A stretch of 64,000 bases of DNA. It comes from Prorocentrum cordatum. Its lineage: Eukaryota > Sar > Dinophyceae > Prorocentrales > Prorocentraceae. A program made the position numbers and the translations under genes. Shown here in pieces: positions 52,320 through 62,115 of the stretch; within the stretch, counting starts at the first letter, position 1, and each line of letters opens with the position of its first letter. Under the pieces are notes generated by a model. The model was not told where the DNA came from. It saw only the letters and a list, made by a program, of their open reading frames with translations, and searched no databases. The stretch spans positions 222,738 through 286,737 of the forward strand of contig CAUYUJ010015512.1 in the NCBI GenBank assembly GCA_963575745.1. Direction: 5' to 3'.

Positions 52320-52575
52320 AGACAGACGGGAAGATGCAACGTCAGATTGCCCGCTCTCCCAAATAGGGCAACTCTTGGGGAAGCAAGCGGATACAGCAGG
52401 CACGGACACTGAGAAGTCTTGATGCTGGAAATCTGGGGCACGCTTGTCGTCGAGCTTTGAGCTTGCTGGGATGCCGCAGGGCTCCTGAAGGGCCCCCCCA
52501 GGCAACCGGGGAACAACGATCCCTGTGTGGGGCACCTGCTGGCAGGCCGGCTTCTTACATGACGTGCTCACCGCT
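52320..52575 (-). CDS. Cys/Pro-containing exon candidate
   Basis: Minus strand: CKKPACQQVPHTGIVVPRLP, GGALQEPCGIPASSKLDDK, RAPDFQHQDFSVSVPAVSA, CFPKSCPIWESGQSD. Balanced, with several cysteines. A candidate acceptor (gcctgccag|CAGG) lies near 52536. It could be another piece of the cysteine-rich minus-strand gene. Splice limits uncertain. Confidence 0.35.
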
Positions 52576-52579
52576 CCGA

Positions 52580-52680
52580 CGTCGCTGCTCCCCCCGGCCT
52601 CCTCCGGAGTGCGCTCTGGCCCGGCCTCCCCCGGGGAATCCAGCTGTGGCGACGAGGGCACTTCAGCAGGCCTAATCAGC
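52580..52680 (-). other. Segment duplicated at 60515-60620
   Basis: Minus strand: tgccctcgtcgccacagctg gattc ... ggggagcagcgacgtcgg. At 60515-60620 the minus strand has gggccctcgttgccacggct ggattg ... ggggagcagcggtgtcgg. Both encode ALVATAG in one frame. It could be a paralogous exon or intron segment of a repeated gene region. Confidence 0.5.
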
Positions 52681-52799
52681 AAGGCAGAAGTGAGGGAGGG
52701 ATATCGGTATCGGTGTATGTTGTCTCTCTTGGGAGACAAGGTCCTGAGGAATGCTCAGCTGGGTGCCATTTTGCTCCTCATCATCCTCCTTCCACCTGA

Positions 52800-52945
52800 A
52801 CACCATCCTCCTCCTCCTCCTCCTCCTCCTCCTCCTCCTCCTCCTCCTCCTCCTCCTCCTCTTCCTCCTGTTCCTCCTCTTCTTCCTCCTCCTCTTCCTC
52901 TTCTTCCTCATCCTTCTCCTCCGCCTCCGCCTCTTCCTCCTTCAC
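52800..52945 (+). repeat. CTC array (GGA on minus), likely intronic
   Basis: cctcctcctcctcctcctcc to about 52862, then mixed CTC/TTC. On the minus strand the array begins just after a GTGAAG donor at 52945. Confidence 0.93.
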
Positions 52946-53091
52946 AAGTCCAGCATGATGTCGCCAGCCATTCCTCTGTCTGCCAGGGCCCAGGATGTGC
53001 TGGGGCGTCGGCAGTGGTGGCCGACGTGGTGACATGGCCGTCCTGGATCATCGTGCAGGCCTGCGAGTCGGCGGAGTCGGCCAGGATGTCG
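52946..53091 (-). CDS. Exon candidate with strong acceptor
   Basis: Minus strand: gcctgctgctccttgcag|CGAC, a textbook polypyrimidine-AG acceptor at 53092-53093, followed by DILADSADSQACTMIQDGH, VTTSATTADAPAHPGPWQ, TEEWLATSCWT and a possible GTGAAG donor at 52945-52944. It has two cysteines and a Thr-rich linker, as expected for an extracellular modular protein. The following intron would begin directly with the GGA array, which supports the view that such arrays occupy introns here. Confidence 0.5.
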
Positions 53092-53094
53092 CTG

Positions 53095-53280
53095 CAAGGA
53101 GCAGCAGGCGGAGGGGAGACGCGGGATGAAAAGAAGCAGGGAGATTGCGGAGTCCCTCGGGGTTCCAGAAGTGCTTTACGAACTTTCACCCTTCTCATCA
53201 TAAGAATTATGAATGTATACGATCATTCATAAATCCGCCGACCCTGTCGGCGTGCGTGAGGGGTTCTTTCGTTCGACTCG
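53095..53280. other. No gene recognised
   Basis: Probably the intron upstream (minus strand) of the exon at 52946-53091. Confidence 0.4.
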
Positions 53281-53428
53281 TCCTCTCCGTCGTTCGTTCG
53301 TTTTCCGGCACGATCGCCCCTCAGCAAAATTCGGAAACGTCGTCCTTCGAGTCGTCCTCTCCGTCATTCGTTCGTTCTCCGACACGACCGCCCCTCAGCA
53401 AATTTCGGAAACGTCGTCTGAACATCGA
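53281..53428 (+). repeat. Two 74-bp tandem units
   Basis: tcctctccgtcgttcgttcg starts at 53281 and its variant at 53355, each with gcccctcagcaaa and ttcggaaacgtcgtc. Confidence 0.9.
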
Positions 53429-53454
53429 AGGGAAGCCCCTTCCCTTCTTCTTTC

Positions 53455-53520
53455 CCCCGCCGGGAGGGGGGGGGGTCCTGGGAGGGGTAGGGGGGGGTCC
53501 CGGGGACTGCACCCGGGTCA
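53455..53520 (+). other. G-rich tract
   Basis: ccgggaggggggggggtcct and ggggtagggggggg; quadruplex potential. Similar G-runs sit near the edges of other CCAAGA blocks (5365, 11350, 21095). Confidence 0.6.
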
Positions 53521-53549
53521 AACACGATGGCCTGACTCCAGTGCGGCGA

Positions 53550-54090
53550 CCCAAACGCATACGAGTACCTAAGAGGCTTCCAAGACGGCCCACGAGCGTT
53601 TCAAGATGCCCACGATGGCTCCAAGGCGGGCCAAGACTCTCCCAAGAGGCTTCAAACGCGTTCCAAGAGGATCCCGGAAAAGGCCAGAAAACCAAAAACA
53701 ACAATCATGGACCGTCCCATCGTTTGTCCATGTTTTAAGGTGGTTTTGCTTTGTCTACCTTCCGACGCTCTAGAACAGCGCAACAAGCCCCCAAGACGGC
53801 CCAAGAGGCTCCCAAGAGAGCCCCACGACTCTCCAAGAGTGCTCCAAAACACTCCAACAAGCGCCCACGACAGCCCAAGGGGGCTCCAAGACGGCCCCAA
53901 GAGAGGCTCATGAGAGGAAACGCGACCCGAAAATCCGAGCCTTCCGCCCGAAGAAGCCCCTAGCCAAAAGGTCTCCCAGAGGCCCCAAAAGGTTCCCGAG
54001 AGGCCCCCAAGAGGTCCCTAGAGGCACCAAGGGACAGAAAAAACCATCCCTACGAGACCCCTAGAGGCACCAAGAGGCCGAAAAAACGCC
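53550..54090 (+). repeat. CCAAGA minisatellite block
   Basis: ccaagaggcttcc and ccaagacggccc units with a family spacer at about 53690-53775 (atggaccgtcccatcgtttg ... cttccgacgctct). Confidence 0.78.
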
Positions 54091-54094
54091 CCTC

Positions 54095-54470
54095 GCATCC
54101 TCCTCCTCCTCATCCTCATCCTCCTGATCATCCTCCTCTTCCTGCTCTCCCCCTCTGCCGCGTGATCTTACACCCGAGCTCCGCAGTCTCACCTGAACCT
54201 CGTCCTCCCCATACCCACCCTCCTCCTCCAGCCCCTCCTCCTCCCCTCCTCCGCATCCTGCTCCTTCTCCTCCGACTGCTCCTCCTCGTCATCCTACTGC
54301 TGATTCCCCCCCAAGCCCCCCCCCGGCCCCTTCTCGCCCTCCTCCTGCGCATCCTGCTCCTCCTCCTGCTGCTCCACCGCGTCCTCCACGTCCCCCCCTG
54401 CCACTCCTGTTCGTCATCATCCTCTTCCTTCTCGTCGTATTCCTCGTCCTCGTCGTCATCGTCTTCAGGG
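54095..54470 (+). repeat. CTC-rich pyrimidine tract
   Basis: cctcctcctcctcatcc with less regular C/T sequence to 54450. Confidence 0.85.
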
Positions 54471-54500
54471 TCGGCGGCATTGGCCGTAAGGCCTTTGCAA
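54468..54500 (-). repeat. Conserved phrase flanking acidic arrays, copy 3
   Basis: Plus strand gggtcggcggcattggccg then taaggcctttgcaa, as at 49823. The minus strand reads CKGLTANAADPEDDDDEDE. Confidence 0.7.
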
Positions 54501-54524
54501 TATATAAACGAATAGATAGATAAT

Positions 54525-54570
54525 ATCTCGCTCTCGCTCTCTCTCCCTCTCTCTCTCTCTCGCTCGTTGT
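54525..54570 (+). repeat. CT microsatellite
   Basis: ctctcgctctctctccctct and tctctctcgctcg. Confidence 0.9.
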
Positions 54571-54639
54571 CTCCTCTTTGGGTAGCATGCCCTGCATACA
54601 TGAGACGCGCAAGCCTGGGACGTGCATGCCTGGCAGGGC

Positions 54640-56095
54640 ACAGCAGGGCCTAGCAGGGCGAACCAGGGATCAACCGTGCTTCGGAAGGGCGAACAGGGCT
54701 TTGCAAGCCCTATCAAAGGTTGGCAGGTCTTAGAATGGCTGAGCACTGATTAAGAGAAGTTAGCCGAGTTTGGCATGTTTGAACCTGGCTAGGCGAGGGT
54801 TAGCAGCGCCTGTACTACTCGAGGACAAGCCATAGCTGCTCAGACAAAGGTATGCAAGGCACTGCAGGGCAAAGCTCAGAGGGGGCTTCGCGGGGTCGAG
54901 CAGGGCAAATCAGAACTTAGCAGGGCTTGGCAATGCCTAGCAGAGCCTCGCATGACCTGGCGAGGCTCTAGAGAGCCGAGCAGGGCTTGGCATACGCGAT
55001 CAAAACTGAGCAGAGCACATATGGGCCTGGCAGAGCATAGCAGGGCGTTGCATGGTTGAGCAGGGCTGCGCATGTCGTAGCAAGGTTTGCGGGGACCTAA
55101 CAAGGCGCAGCAGGGCTTCGCACGGCCCAGCAGGGCAGTTCAGAACTTAGCAGGGCTTTGCGGAACCGAGCATGGCCTGACAAGGCTCTACAGAGCCGAG
55201 CAAGGCCTGGCATACTCGACCAGCGCCTTGCAGTGCACGTCGGGCCCTGCCAGAGCTTAGCAGACCAAGGCTTAGCACATCTCAGCATAGCCTGGCAGGA
55301 CTAAGCATTGCTTACCAGGGGATAGCAGGGCTCATCAAAGCTTGGCAGGGCCTAGCATGCTTTAGAGGTGCTGGGCAAAGAGTAGCAGGGCATATTGTGG
55401 CTTAGCATGCCATGTCATGGCCTATCGGGCCCAGCATCACCGATCAGGGTCTTTCAGAACCCATTGGGGCAGATCGGGGCAGAACAGGGCTTAGAAGTGT
55501 CCAGCCGAGCAAAATCTTGATCAGCACCGATGAGCCAGGCGTAGCAGTGTTTGGCAGATCTTACCAGGGCATAGCAGCACTAAGCGTGGCTGAGCATAGG
55601 TCAGGAATGTTTGGCTGATCCCAGCAGGGCATAGCGGGGCCTGATCAAGCTTAGCAGGGACTTGCAGACCCTAACAGGGCATAGCAGGGCGTGGCAGGCC
55701 ACGGCTGGGCTAGGCATAGCCCAGCAGAGCGTGGCAGGGCTTACCAGGGCTGGGGCTTAACAGGGCCGGTCAAGGCTCACCAGTCCATATTATGGTATAG
55801 CAAAGCTTACCAGGGCCGAGCTTAGCAACATCTACCATGGCTTAGGAGAGCCTGGCATGGCTTAGCATGGCATACCGTCTTTTTGCAGGGCGCTTGCAGG
55901 GCTCCTCAAACTGACTTAGCAGCAGAGCTTGGCAGGGGCTCTCAGGATCAATTAGCAGGGCTTAGCAGGGGCTAGTAGGGCTCAGCAGTGCTTAGCAGGG
56001 GATTGCAATGCTCACCAGGACTTAGCATGGTTCAGCAAGGGCTTGCAGGGCTTAGCAGGACATCGCAGAGGCAAGCGGGGCTAAGTATTGCTAGG
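54640..56095 (+). repeat. GGGCTTAGCA minisatellite
   Basis: Degenerate 10-12 bp units (agcagggctta, gcatggcctagc) for 1.45 kb. A nested duplication is visible: 54880-55060 against 55106-55270, sharing cagaacttagcagggctt and gaggctctagagagccgagc (second copy aaggctctacagagccgagc). Confidence 0.92.
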
Positions 56096-56465
56096 AGGAG
56101 GCGACCGAAGAGTAGGAGGCGATCGGGAAAGAGGAAAATCATCATTCTCCCGCCCCCAGCGGACAAAAAAAAAAAACGGGCCACCCCCCACCCAGATTGT
56201 TTTTTTTTGGTGGGAGGGAGGGAGGAGGAAAAACGAGTATGAGGAGGAAGAGACGGAGGAGGAAAAGGAGAGGGAGGAGGCGAACGGGGAGGAGGAGGAT
56301 GTTTTTTTTCCCCCGCCCCTTCCCCAAAAAATTGCCATTCCCACCCAGAACTGTTTGCTTTTTCATGCTGCTTTTTGGCTGGGGGTGGCGGAGAAAAAAT
56401 GTAGAGGATGAGGAGGAGGAGGAAGAGGAGGAGGAGGATGAGGAGGAGGGGGAGGGGGGAGAGGA
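56096..56465 (+). repeat. Purine-rich tract with poly-A/poly-T boxes
   Basis: Twelve A at 56165, nine T at 56200, eight T at 56303, and GGA runs at 56225-56300 and 56405-56460. The boxes gggccaccccccacccagat and attcccacccagaactg are similar to each other. No gene. Confidence 0.7.
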
Positions 56466-56695
56466 CGTCACAGAGCACGCAGAGCATTCACAGACGCACG
56501 CGCCAACTCGCGCGCGCGCACGCCCTCGACGCCGAGAAACTCTACAATCCCCCGTGCTCGATAAGAGGAAGCTTCCGCGGGGAGGGCTTCTAAACAAAAC
56601 AATTACGTCGCTGGTTCTCCGCAGGGCCACGCGTTGGCGCTGGCGTCCGGAGCGCGTCGCGCCCCGCGATGCGCGACGCGCGGATCTCTGTTCGC
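56466..56695. other. No gene recognised
   Basis: GC-rich, with a gcgcgatgcg-type cluster at 56655-56685. Confidence 0.4.
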
Positions 56696-56699
56696 ACCC

Positions 56700-56908
56700 T
56701 TACGCCTCCGCCCCAGAGAGAAGGGTACAGTAGGAGCTCGACCACGAGAAACCTTCCACAAGAAGCCCAACCATGGGGCCCCACGACGTCCGTTGACTTA
56801 TTGTGCGGGAACGGCACGCTTCCCATCGCAAAACCATCGAAACCCAAGAAACCCAGGGCACCCTGGAGGCAAGCAGGGTGTTTCCTGGCTTGGGTCCCCA
56901 CTGTAAAA
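56700..56908 (-). CDS. Exon candidate after a strong acceptor
   Basis: Minus strand: ctttttccccttttacag|TGGGG is a strong polypyrimidine-AG acceptor at about 56909. Two frames look protein-like: GTQARKHPACLQGALGFLGF, DGFAMGSVPFPHNKSTDVVG, PHGWASCGRFLVVELLLY; or WGPKPGNTLLASRVPWVSWV, SMVLRWEACRSRTISQRTSW, GPMVGLLVEG. I cannot choose between them. GPMVG also occurs in the exon candidate at 60840-60935. The upstream intron would start with the GGA array at 56920-57000. Confidence 0.42.
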
Positions 56909-56917
56909 GGGGAAAAA

Positions 56918-57000
56918 GAAGGAGGAGGAGGAGGAGGAGGAGGAGGAGGAGGAGGAGGAGGAGGAGGAGGAGGGGGGGGGGGGGGAGGAGGATAGGATGA
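56918..57000 (+). repeat. GGA array and 12-G run
   Basis: gaggaggaggaggaggagg followed by a 12-14 G run at about 56971-56984. Confidence 0.95.
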
Positions 57001-57148
57001 GGAAGGAGGAGGGAGGAGAGGATCACTGTATACTCGCGGCAAAAGCCGCGCGGCGCGCGGCGCGGCTGTCTTCGCACCTCCCTGCATTGCCGGCGCGCAC
57101 CGGGGGGGGTGGCAGGGGAGGGGGGGAAGGCGTCTTGGAAGGAAGCCG
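57001..57148. other. No gene recognised
   Basis: Between two GGA arrays; GC-rich with gcgcggcgcgcggcgcgg at 57048. Confidence 0.4.
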
Positions 57149-57149
57149 C

Positions 57150-57260
57150 TCCTGAGGAGGAGGAGGAGGAGGAGGAGGAGGAGGAAGAGGAGGAGGAAGA
57201 GGAAGAAGAAGAAGAAGAGGAGGAGGAGGAAGAGGAGGAGGAGGAGGAGGAGGAGGAGGC
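57150..57260 (+). repeat. GGA/GAA array
   Basis: gaggaggaggaggaggagg with gaagaagaag in the middle. Confidence 0.95.
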
Positions 57261-57261
57261 T

Positions 57262-57345
57262 AGATGTAAGGCCCGCGCCTTCTAAGAAGCCTCCTCCTTC
57301 TGTGAAGCCTTCCCCCCTCCACCTGCCCCCTCTGCGCGTCGCCAG
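57262..57345 (+). repeat. Half-copy of the GATGTA-GGCCCGCGCCTTC element
   Basis: gatgtaaggcccgcgccttc, taagaagcctcctccttctg and cccctctgcgcgtcg match the right half of 32338-32440 and its flank. Confidence 0.72.
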
Positions 57346-57605
57346 GTGTGAATGATCCAGGGCGGCCTGGCGACGCTGCGGGGGGTGGAGGGGGGGAGCA
57401 ATCACACAGAAGGCTTGCTGGCCTCTCTTGAACGCCTAGTCCCCGCGGCTTCTCGCTCCCGCGCCCCTTGCAGCCGAAGTCCAAGTCGGGAAGGCCTCCT
57501 GCCCTCACCCCCAGGCACCTGGCGGCCCGACAAATCGAGGCAGCGGCTTCTTCTTGTCAGACGTTGGGCCTCCCGGGGGCCGGTGACGGGCCATTGGGCT
57601 ATCAT
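57346..57605. other. No gene recognised
   Basis: A plus frame contains SEVQVGKASCPHPQAPGG, weakly protein-like; not called. Confidence 0.3.
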
Positions 57606-57607
57606 CA

Positions 57608-57927
57608 GGTCGGGCATGTCCCCCCACAGGGGGATTTTGGACGAAAATTAAAAATACCTAAAATCATTCAAGAGTGGTCGAAGAATAATCGAAGAATCAC
57701 CCCCAGACTATTTTTGGACTATGTTCGAATCTTCCTCCTGTAGAGTTAGGTCGGGCGTGTCCCTCTACAGGCGGATTTTGGACGACAGATGACAAAAATC
57801 AAACACATGTCAATAATACTTACAAAATGATTGAGAAATGGTACCCAGGCAAATGTTTGACTATTTTTGGATATTCCTCCTGTAGAGGGACAGGCCCGAC
57901 TTAAGTGTAGAGGGTCATGCCCGACTT
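57608..57927. mobile_element. Two tandem M1 elements plus an end fragment
   Basis: First copy from gtcgggcatgtccccccac (57609) to ttcctcctgtagagttag (57748). The second begins at gtcgggcgtgtccctctac (57750) and ends cctgtagagggacaggcccg at 57899. A further end fragment (gtagagggtcatgcccgac) follows to about 57925. Confidence 0.82.
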
Positions 57928-57929
57928 CA

Positions 57930-58235
57930 GCCTGGCTTCGCGCGCCCGCGCGGGTCTGCGACTGCGCTGCCGCCTCTCGGACTGCCGCGGGTTTGCGGCT
58001 GCGCGGCGCGGGCCTCACCCTGGCCGCTGGACGAAAGTGAAGGGACCCACAACCACACAAATGGATACACACAGATCTCACTATGCGGCGACGCCGGGCA
58101 AGGCCCGAGCTACTCACTGCCACACCAAGCCGAGCACGCACACACTGAAGGCAAACCGTACACTCCGGGAGGAGTGTAGCATCCACCGGAAGCCCCACTA
58201 TGCCCCTCTCCGCTCGAGCTCAAGAGCAGGCGTCC
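57930..58235. other. No gene assigned
   Basis: GC-rich first half, ordinary second half. A minus-strand frame is open but not convincing. Confidence 0.3.
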
Positions 58236-58310
58236 GCGGGACAGCGGGTCCTGATGCTGCTGGTGCAAGGGCGCCAGAAGTAGTCCATGCAGTCGTAGCT
58301 ATGAACTACC
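58236..58310 (-). CDS. Cysteine-rich exon candidate, YDC-FWR-CT module
   Basis: The minus strand reads VVHSYDCMDYFWRPCTSS then IRTRCPADACS and a TGA. HSYDCMDYFWRPCT aligns with HGYDCQGFFWRACT at about 50075, matching both cysteines, the tyrosine, aspartate, tryptophan and arginine. This is the strongest protein-level match between two places in the window and implies a repeated disulfide module. Boundaries are uncertain; ttcatag|CTAC is one possible acceptor. Confidence 0.5.
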
Positions 58311-58635
58311 TTCCTCTCCTCCTCCACCTCTCATGCAGCTGCTGGTTCATCCTCCTGTTTCAGCTCGTTCTCATCCTCCCCTTCTCCATGTCCCTGATCC
58401 TTTTCCCATTTCCCCGCGCCCCGCTTGTATCATCCACTAAATCTGAGTTACCCTCTTCGCTCCTGCTCTGGCAGCCTCCACTCAGAGATAGCGGGATACA
58501 GAGGCAGGGCAGTTATTCGACGCGGAGATCCACAGATGAGCATATCATGTTGTGTCATTGTCCGATGCGAGTGTGGAAGCATGAGCGAGTCTACGCGTGA
58601 GGACGACTAAGCGTGGGCAAGTCCGAGTGTGAACG
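58311..58635. other. Pyrimidine-rich spacer, no gene
   Basis: C/T-rich plus strand to about 58420 and ordinary DNA after. Plausible intron. Confidence 0.4.
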
Positions 58636-58639
58636 CTCA

Positions 58640-59235
58640 TCCCTGCTGCTCTCGGCAACCACCTGCAAGTATGTCCCGCTCGGTGCTGGTATATGCCGCC
58701 CAGCGCTGCAATCTTATGCCCTCTTGAAGAAGTCTGGCAAAGTGCGCGCGTAAACATCTATGCACGCAGCCAGGCGCACGGTCACAACAACGTGGAAGCA
58801 TGGGGGTGGGGTGGCTTTGAGTGAGCATGGGGAAAACTGAGGCAGCATTCTCCCTGCATGTCAACCTTGCGTCAGATCCCTGATCTCGGCTGCTCTCTGC
58901 TAGTGTATGCTGTTTCTGTTTGCTGCTGAATGGTGTTATGTGCTGGTTGTGCGGTTCCCTGCTAATGTCTGCTGCACTCTGCTGCGCCTTGATGCTGCTG
59001 CTGCATGTTGTTCTACGTTGGCACTACCGCTCCTGGCTACTCCCTGCTACATGCAGACCTTGTGTCACCTCCCTGCTGCTCTCTGCCGGTGTCTTGTGCT
59101 ATGAGCTGCTCCCTCGGGTGCTGAATACTGTCATGTGCTTCATGATGAGGTTCCCTGCCTCTTGTCAGTTGTGTGCTGATCTCTGTTTCTCTCCGATGCG
59201 TTCTGCTGCTGCCTGCTGCTCTCGTCACAAAGTAG
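58640..59235 (+). repeat. Loose TGCTGCTCTCTGCT repeats
   Basis: ccctgctgctctc, tccctgctaatgtctgctgc and similar phrases, irregular spacing. Confidence 0.6.
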
Positions 59236-59236
59236 C

Positions 59237-59905
59237 GTTCTGCCCGAGAATTCTCCGCAGTCTGGGCGCAAACGGGTCGTGCAACACCCCTGGTAGGCAA
59301 CCCGTTGGATGACCCTCGTGCACTGCCTGCGTCATCGAGGCGATCAGGAAGCTCGTACGGAGACTCGTCCACAGGGCCGGAACAAGCGTTTCGCCGAATT
59401 TGTCCCCACTATCTGGACGCGAATGGATTCGAGCAACACCCCTGGTCGGCAAACCCTTGGATGGCCCAAATGTCATCCCTGCAATATCGCGGTGATCGTG
59501 GGGTTCTGAGTAGAAACTCGCCCACTGACCGAAACAAGCGTTTCTCCTGAGATGCCCCCGCAATCTGGGCGTGAACGGGCCCTTGAAACACCCCCAGCCG
59601 GCTCCCCAGTGGGAGGCTTAAGTGAAATGCCTGCTACATCGCGACAGCCTTGGAGCTATGAAAAGGCACACGTCCACTAGGCCGAAACAGGAGTTTCGCC
59701 TGAGAGGCTGCCACAAGTTGGGCACGATCGGGCCCGTGCACCACACCCTCGTCGGCAACCTCCTTGGATGGCCCACATGCAGTGCGTACTGCACCGAGGC
59801 AATCAGGGAGCTCTGAGAGGAGAACCGTCCACCGCCCGAGAGGTCCCCACAATCTGGGCGCGAACTGGCCCTTTCAACACCGCTGGTGGCTCCCTCGCAA
59901 AATTC
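59237..59905 (-). repeat. 151-bp satellite, about 4.5 units
   Basis: ctgggcgcaaacgggtcgtg recurs in diverged form at 59262, 59413, 59564, 59718 and 59855 (spacing 151, 151, 154, 137). Each unit also has caacacccctggt, ttggatggcc and gaaacaagcgtttcgcc. Confidence 0.9.
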
Positions 59906-59924
59906 CATACCTGCTGCATGGGGT

Positions 59925-60260
59925 CTGAGTGATATCTGAGTGCGCGTAGGAGCAAGCCTGAGCAAAAATGGGTATGAGTGTGAGCCTGAGTATGAATGAG
60001 TCTGCATGTGAGAGATGGGAACGGGAATGAGTCTGACTATGACTGTGACTGAGCATGCGTGGTCTGTGGGAACGGCGGTGGGCAATTCTGTGCGAGAGCG
60101 AGCCTGAGAGCGTCTGAGTATGATTGAGTCCGAATCTCAGTGAGTCTGAGAGTGAGTGAGTCCCTGCGCAAGTAAGCCTGAATATGAGTGGTCTGAGAGT
60201 GAGCGAGTCTGAGAAAGTCTAAGTACAAGGAAGTCTGTGAGTTCAGGGAATCAGAATACG
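59925..60260 (+). repeat. GAGTCTGAGTATGA minisatellite
   Basis: gagtgtgagcctgagtatg and agtgagtctgagag units, 12-bp related. Same motif family as 27645-27775. Confidence 0.88.
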
Positions 60261-60434
60261 GGTGGCCCGAGTGCAAGTGGGCCTGACTGTGGGAGGGAGA
60301 CGGAGGGAGGAGGCGGGAAGGCATCACACAACACAGGCCCCACACTCGGCATAGGGGGCAACTGTGGACAGACACGGAGGGGAGAGCAGGGAGAGCAAGG
60401 CGAGAGCGAGCAAGGGACTCCCCTCCAGCCCCAC
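60261..60434. other. No gene; possible intron
   Basis: Ordinary sequence between the minisatellite and the short exon candidate on the minus strand. Confidence 0.35.
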
Positions 60435-60493
60435 CCAGCAGGCCGCATCTGCGCTACAGGCGGCGAGCGCCGAGCTGAGGTCGGAGGGCGCTC
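60435..60493 (-). CDS. Short cysteine-rich exon candidate
   Basis: Minus strand: cctcgtttttccccag|GAGC is a good AG|G acceptor at 60494-60495, then APSDLSSALAACSADAACW, with a GTGGGG donor possible at 60434. ALAACSADAACW lines up with ATLACNADPSCLW in the exon at 49902-50186, so this looks like the first half of the same disulfide module, with the YDC-FWR half in another exon. Reading on without the donor gives VGLEG. Confidence 0.48.
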
Positions 60494-60514
60494 CTGGGGA
60501 AAAACGAGGAGGTG

Positions 60515-60620
60515 CCGACACCGCTGCTCCCCGGAACTCTCCACGGGTGCGTCCAGACCAGGGCTCAGAGGTCAATCCAGCCGTGGCAACGAGGGCCCCA
60601 CTGGAGGCCCAAAAAGGAGA
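60515..60620 (-). other. Segment duplicated at 52580-52680
   Basis: See 52580-52680: both minus strands contain a gccctcgt-gccac-gctggatt phrase and ggggagcagcg, with ALVATAG in one frame. Confidence 0.5.
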
Positions 60621-60839
60621 AGACGAGGGAAAGGTGCTGCTATCCCCAGACATCCGACGTCTTCGCGTTTTCCGTCACGAGGTCACTGGAAGCCCCGACC
60701 GTTTCCCTAGGGCCAGCGTTCCATCCCGAGTCGTCTTGACGGTCCCAGGTCTTGGCGAGGGCCTCCCGAGGCCAAAAAACGGCCGAAAATCTTCCGTCGT
60801 GATGTTTGACACGACGCGAGCGTATCTGGGTGGATCTAG

Positions 60840-60935
60840 TTTCCCCCTCTGGGCTCCGCAGTGCAGCTCCCACGCGTCGTTGCCAACCATGGGGCCCTCC
60901 GAGTAGTCGCCCCCCGCGAGCACCGGCAGCACCAG
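60840..60935 (-). CDS. Exon candidate
   Basis: The minus strand reads LPVLAGGDYSEGPMVGNDAW then ELHCGAQRGKLDPPRYARV, open to about 60675. Balanced composition with one cysteine; the segment up to GAQRG is the most protein-like. No clear splice limits. The upstream minus sequence (ggcagcaccagcagcc on the complement) then enters the GGA array at 61000-61260, as for the other exon candidates. Confidence 0.4.
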
Positions 60936-60999
60936 CAGCCAGAGCCACGGGCACAGCCCCGGCCGCTCTCGTGGCAGCCGCCTCCTCGCGGAGAGGCTT

Positions 61000-61265
61000 C
61001 GACAGCCTCCTCCTCCTCCTCCTCCTCTTCGGCCGCATCCTCCTTCTCGCCGTCCATTTCCTCCTCATTCTCCTCCTCCACCTCCCCCTCTTCCGCCTCC
61101 TCCTCCTCCTCCATTTCCTCCTCCTCCTCCTCCTCTTCCACCTCCTCCTCCTCTTCCCCTCCTCCTCCTCCTCCACAGGATCATCAGCGGCAGCAGCATC
61201 AGCATCACCCACCCTCCTCCTCCTCCTCCTCCTCCTCCTCCTCCTCCCCCTCCTCCTCCTCCTCC
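61000..61265 (+). repeat. CTC array
   Basis: cctcctcctcctcctcctcc with CCA and TTC variants, grading into the CAT array. Confidence 0.95.
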
Positions 61266-62115
61266 TCATCATCATCATCATCAGCAACATCATCATCAGC
61301 AGCAGCAGCAACAGCAGTAGCATCATCAGCATCATCAGTAACATCCTCACCATCCTCACCACCATCAGCAGCAGCATCATCAGCATCGTCATCATCATCA
61401 GCACTATCATGTCCATCGTCATCATCATCCACATCCTCATCATCATCCTCATCCTCGTCCTCATCATCATCATCATCATCATCACAACCACCACCACCAC
61501 CATCTGTAGCATCATCACCACCATCAGCATCATCATCATGTCGTCATCGTCGACATTGTCATCACCATCATCACCACCGCCACCACCACCACCATGATCA
61601 TCATCGTCATCAGCATCGTCAGCATCATCATCCTCATCCTCATCATCCTCAGAAGCAACATCATCATCATCAGCAGCATCATCATGATCAGCAGCATCGT
61701 CAGCATCAACATCATCAGCAGCAGCATCATCGTCGTCATCGTCGTCATCGTCATCATCGTCAGCATCATCAGCAGCATCATCAGCGTCAGCATCGGCATC
61801 AGCATCATCATCTTCGCACCACCTTTCAAAAATCATCATCACCATCAGCATCAGCAGCAGCAGGGTTAGTAACATCATCATCAGCAGCATCGTCATCACA
61901 ATCATCAGCAGCATCATCATCGTCAGAAGCATCACCATCGACATCATCCTCATCATCAGCAGGATCAGCATCATCATCGTCATCAAAATCCTCATACTTC
62001 ACCACCAGCCAGCATCAGACATCAGCATCAGCATCAGCAGTCACACCAACCATTCATCAGCATCACCATCATCAGCAATCATCAGCAGCAGCATCATTAT
62101 CACCATCACCATCAT
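61266..62115 (+). repeat. CATCAGCAT array
   Basis: catcatcagcagcatcatc and variants for about 850 bp. Frames give H/Q, S/A and I/S runs. No gene. Confidence 0.96.
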
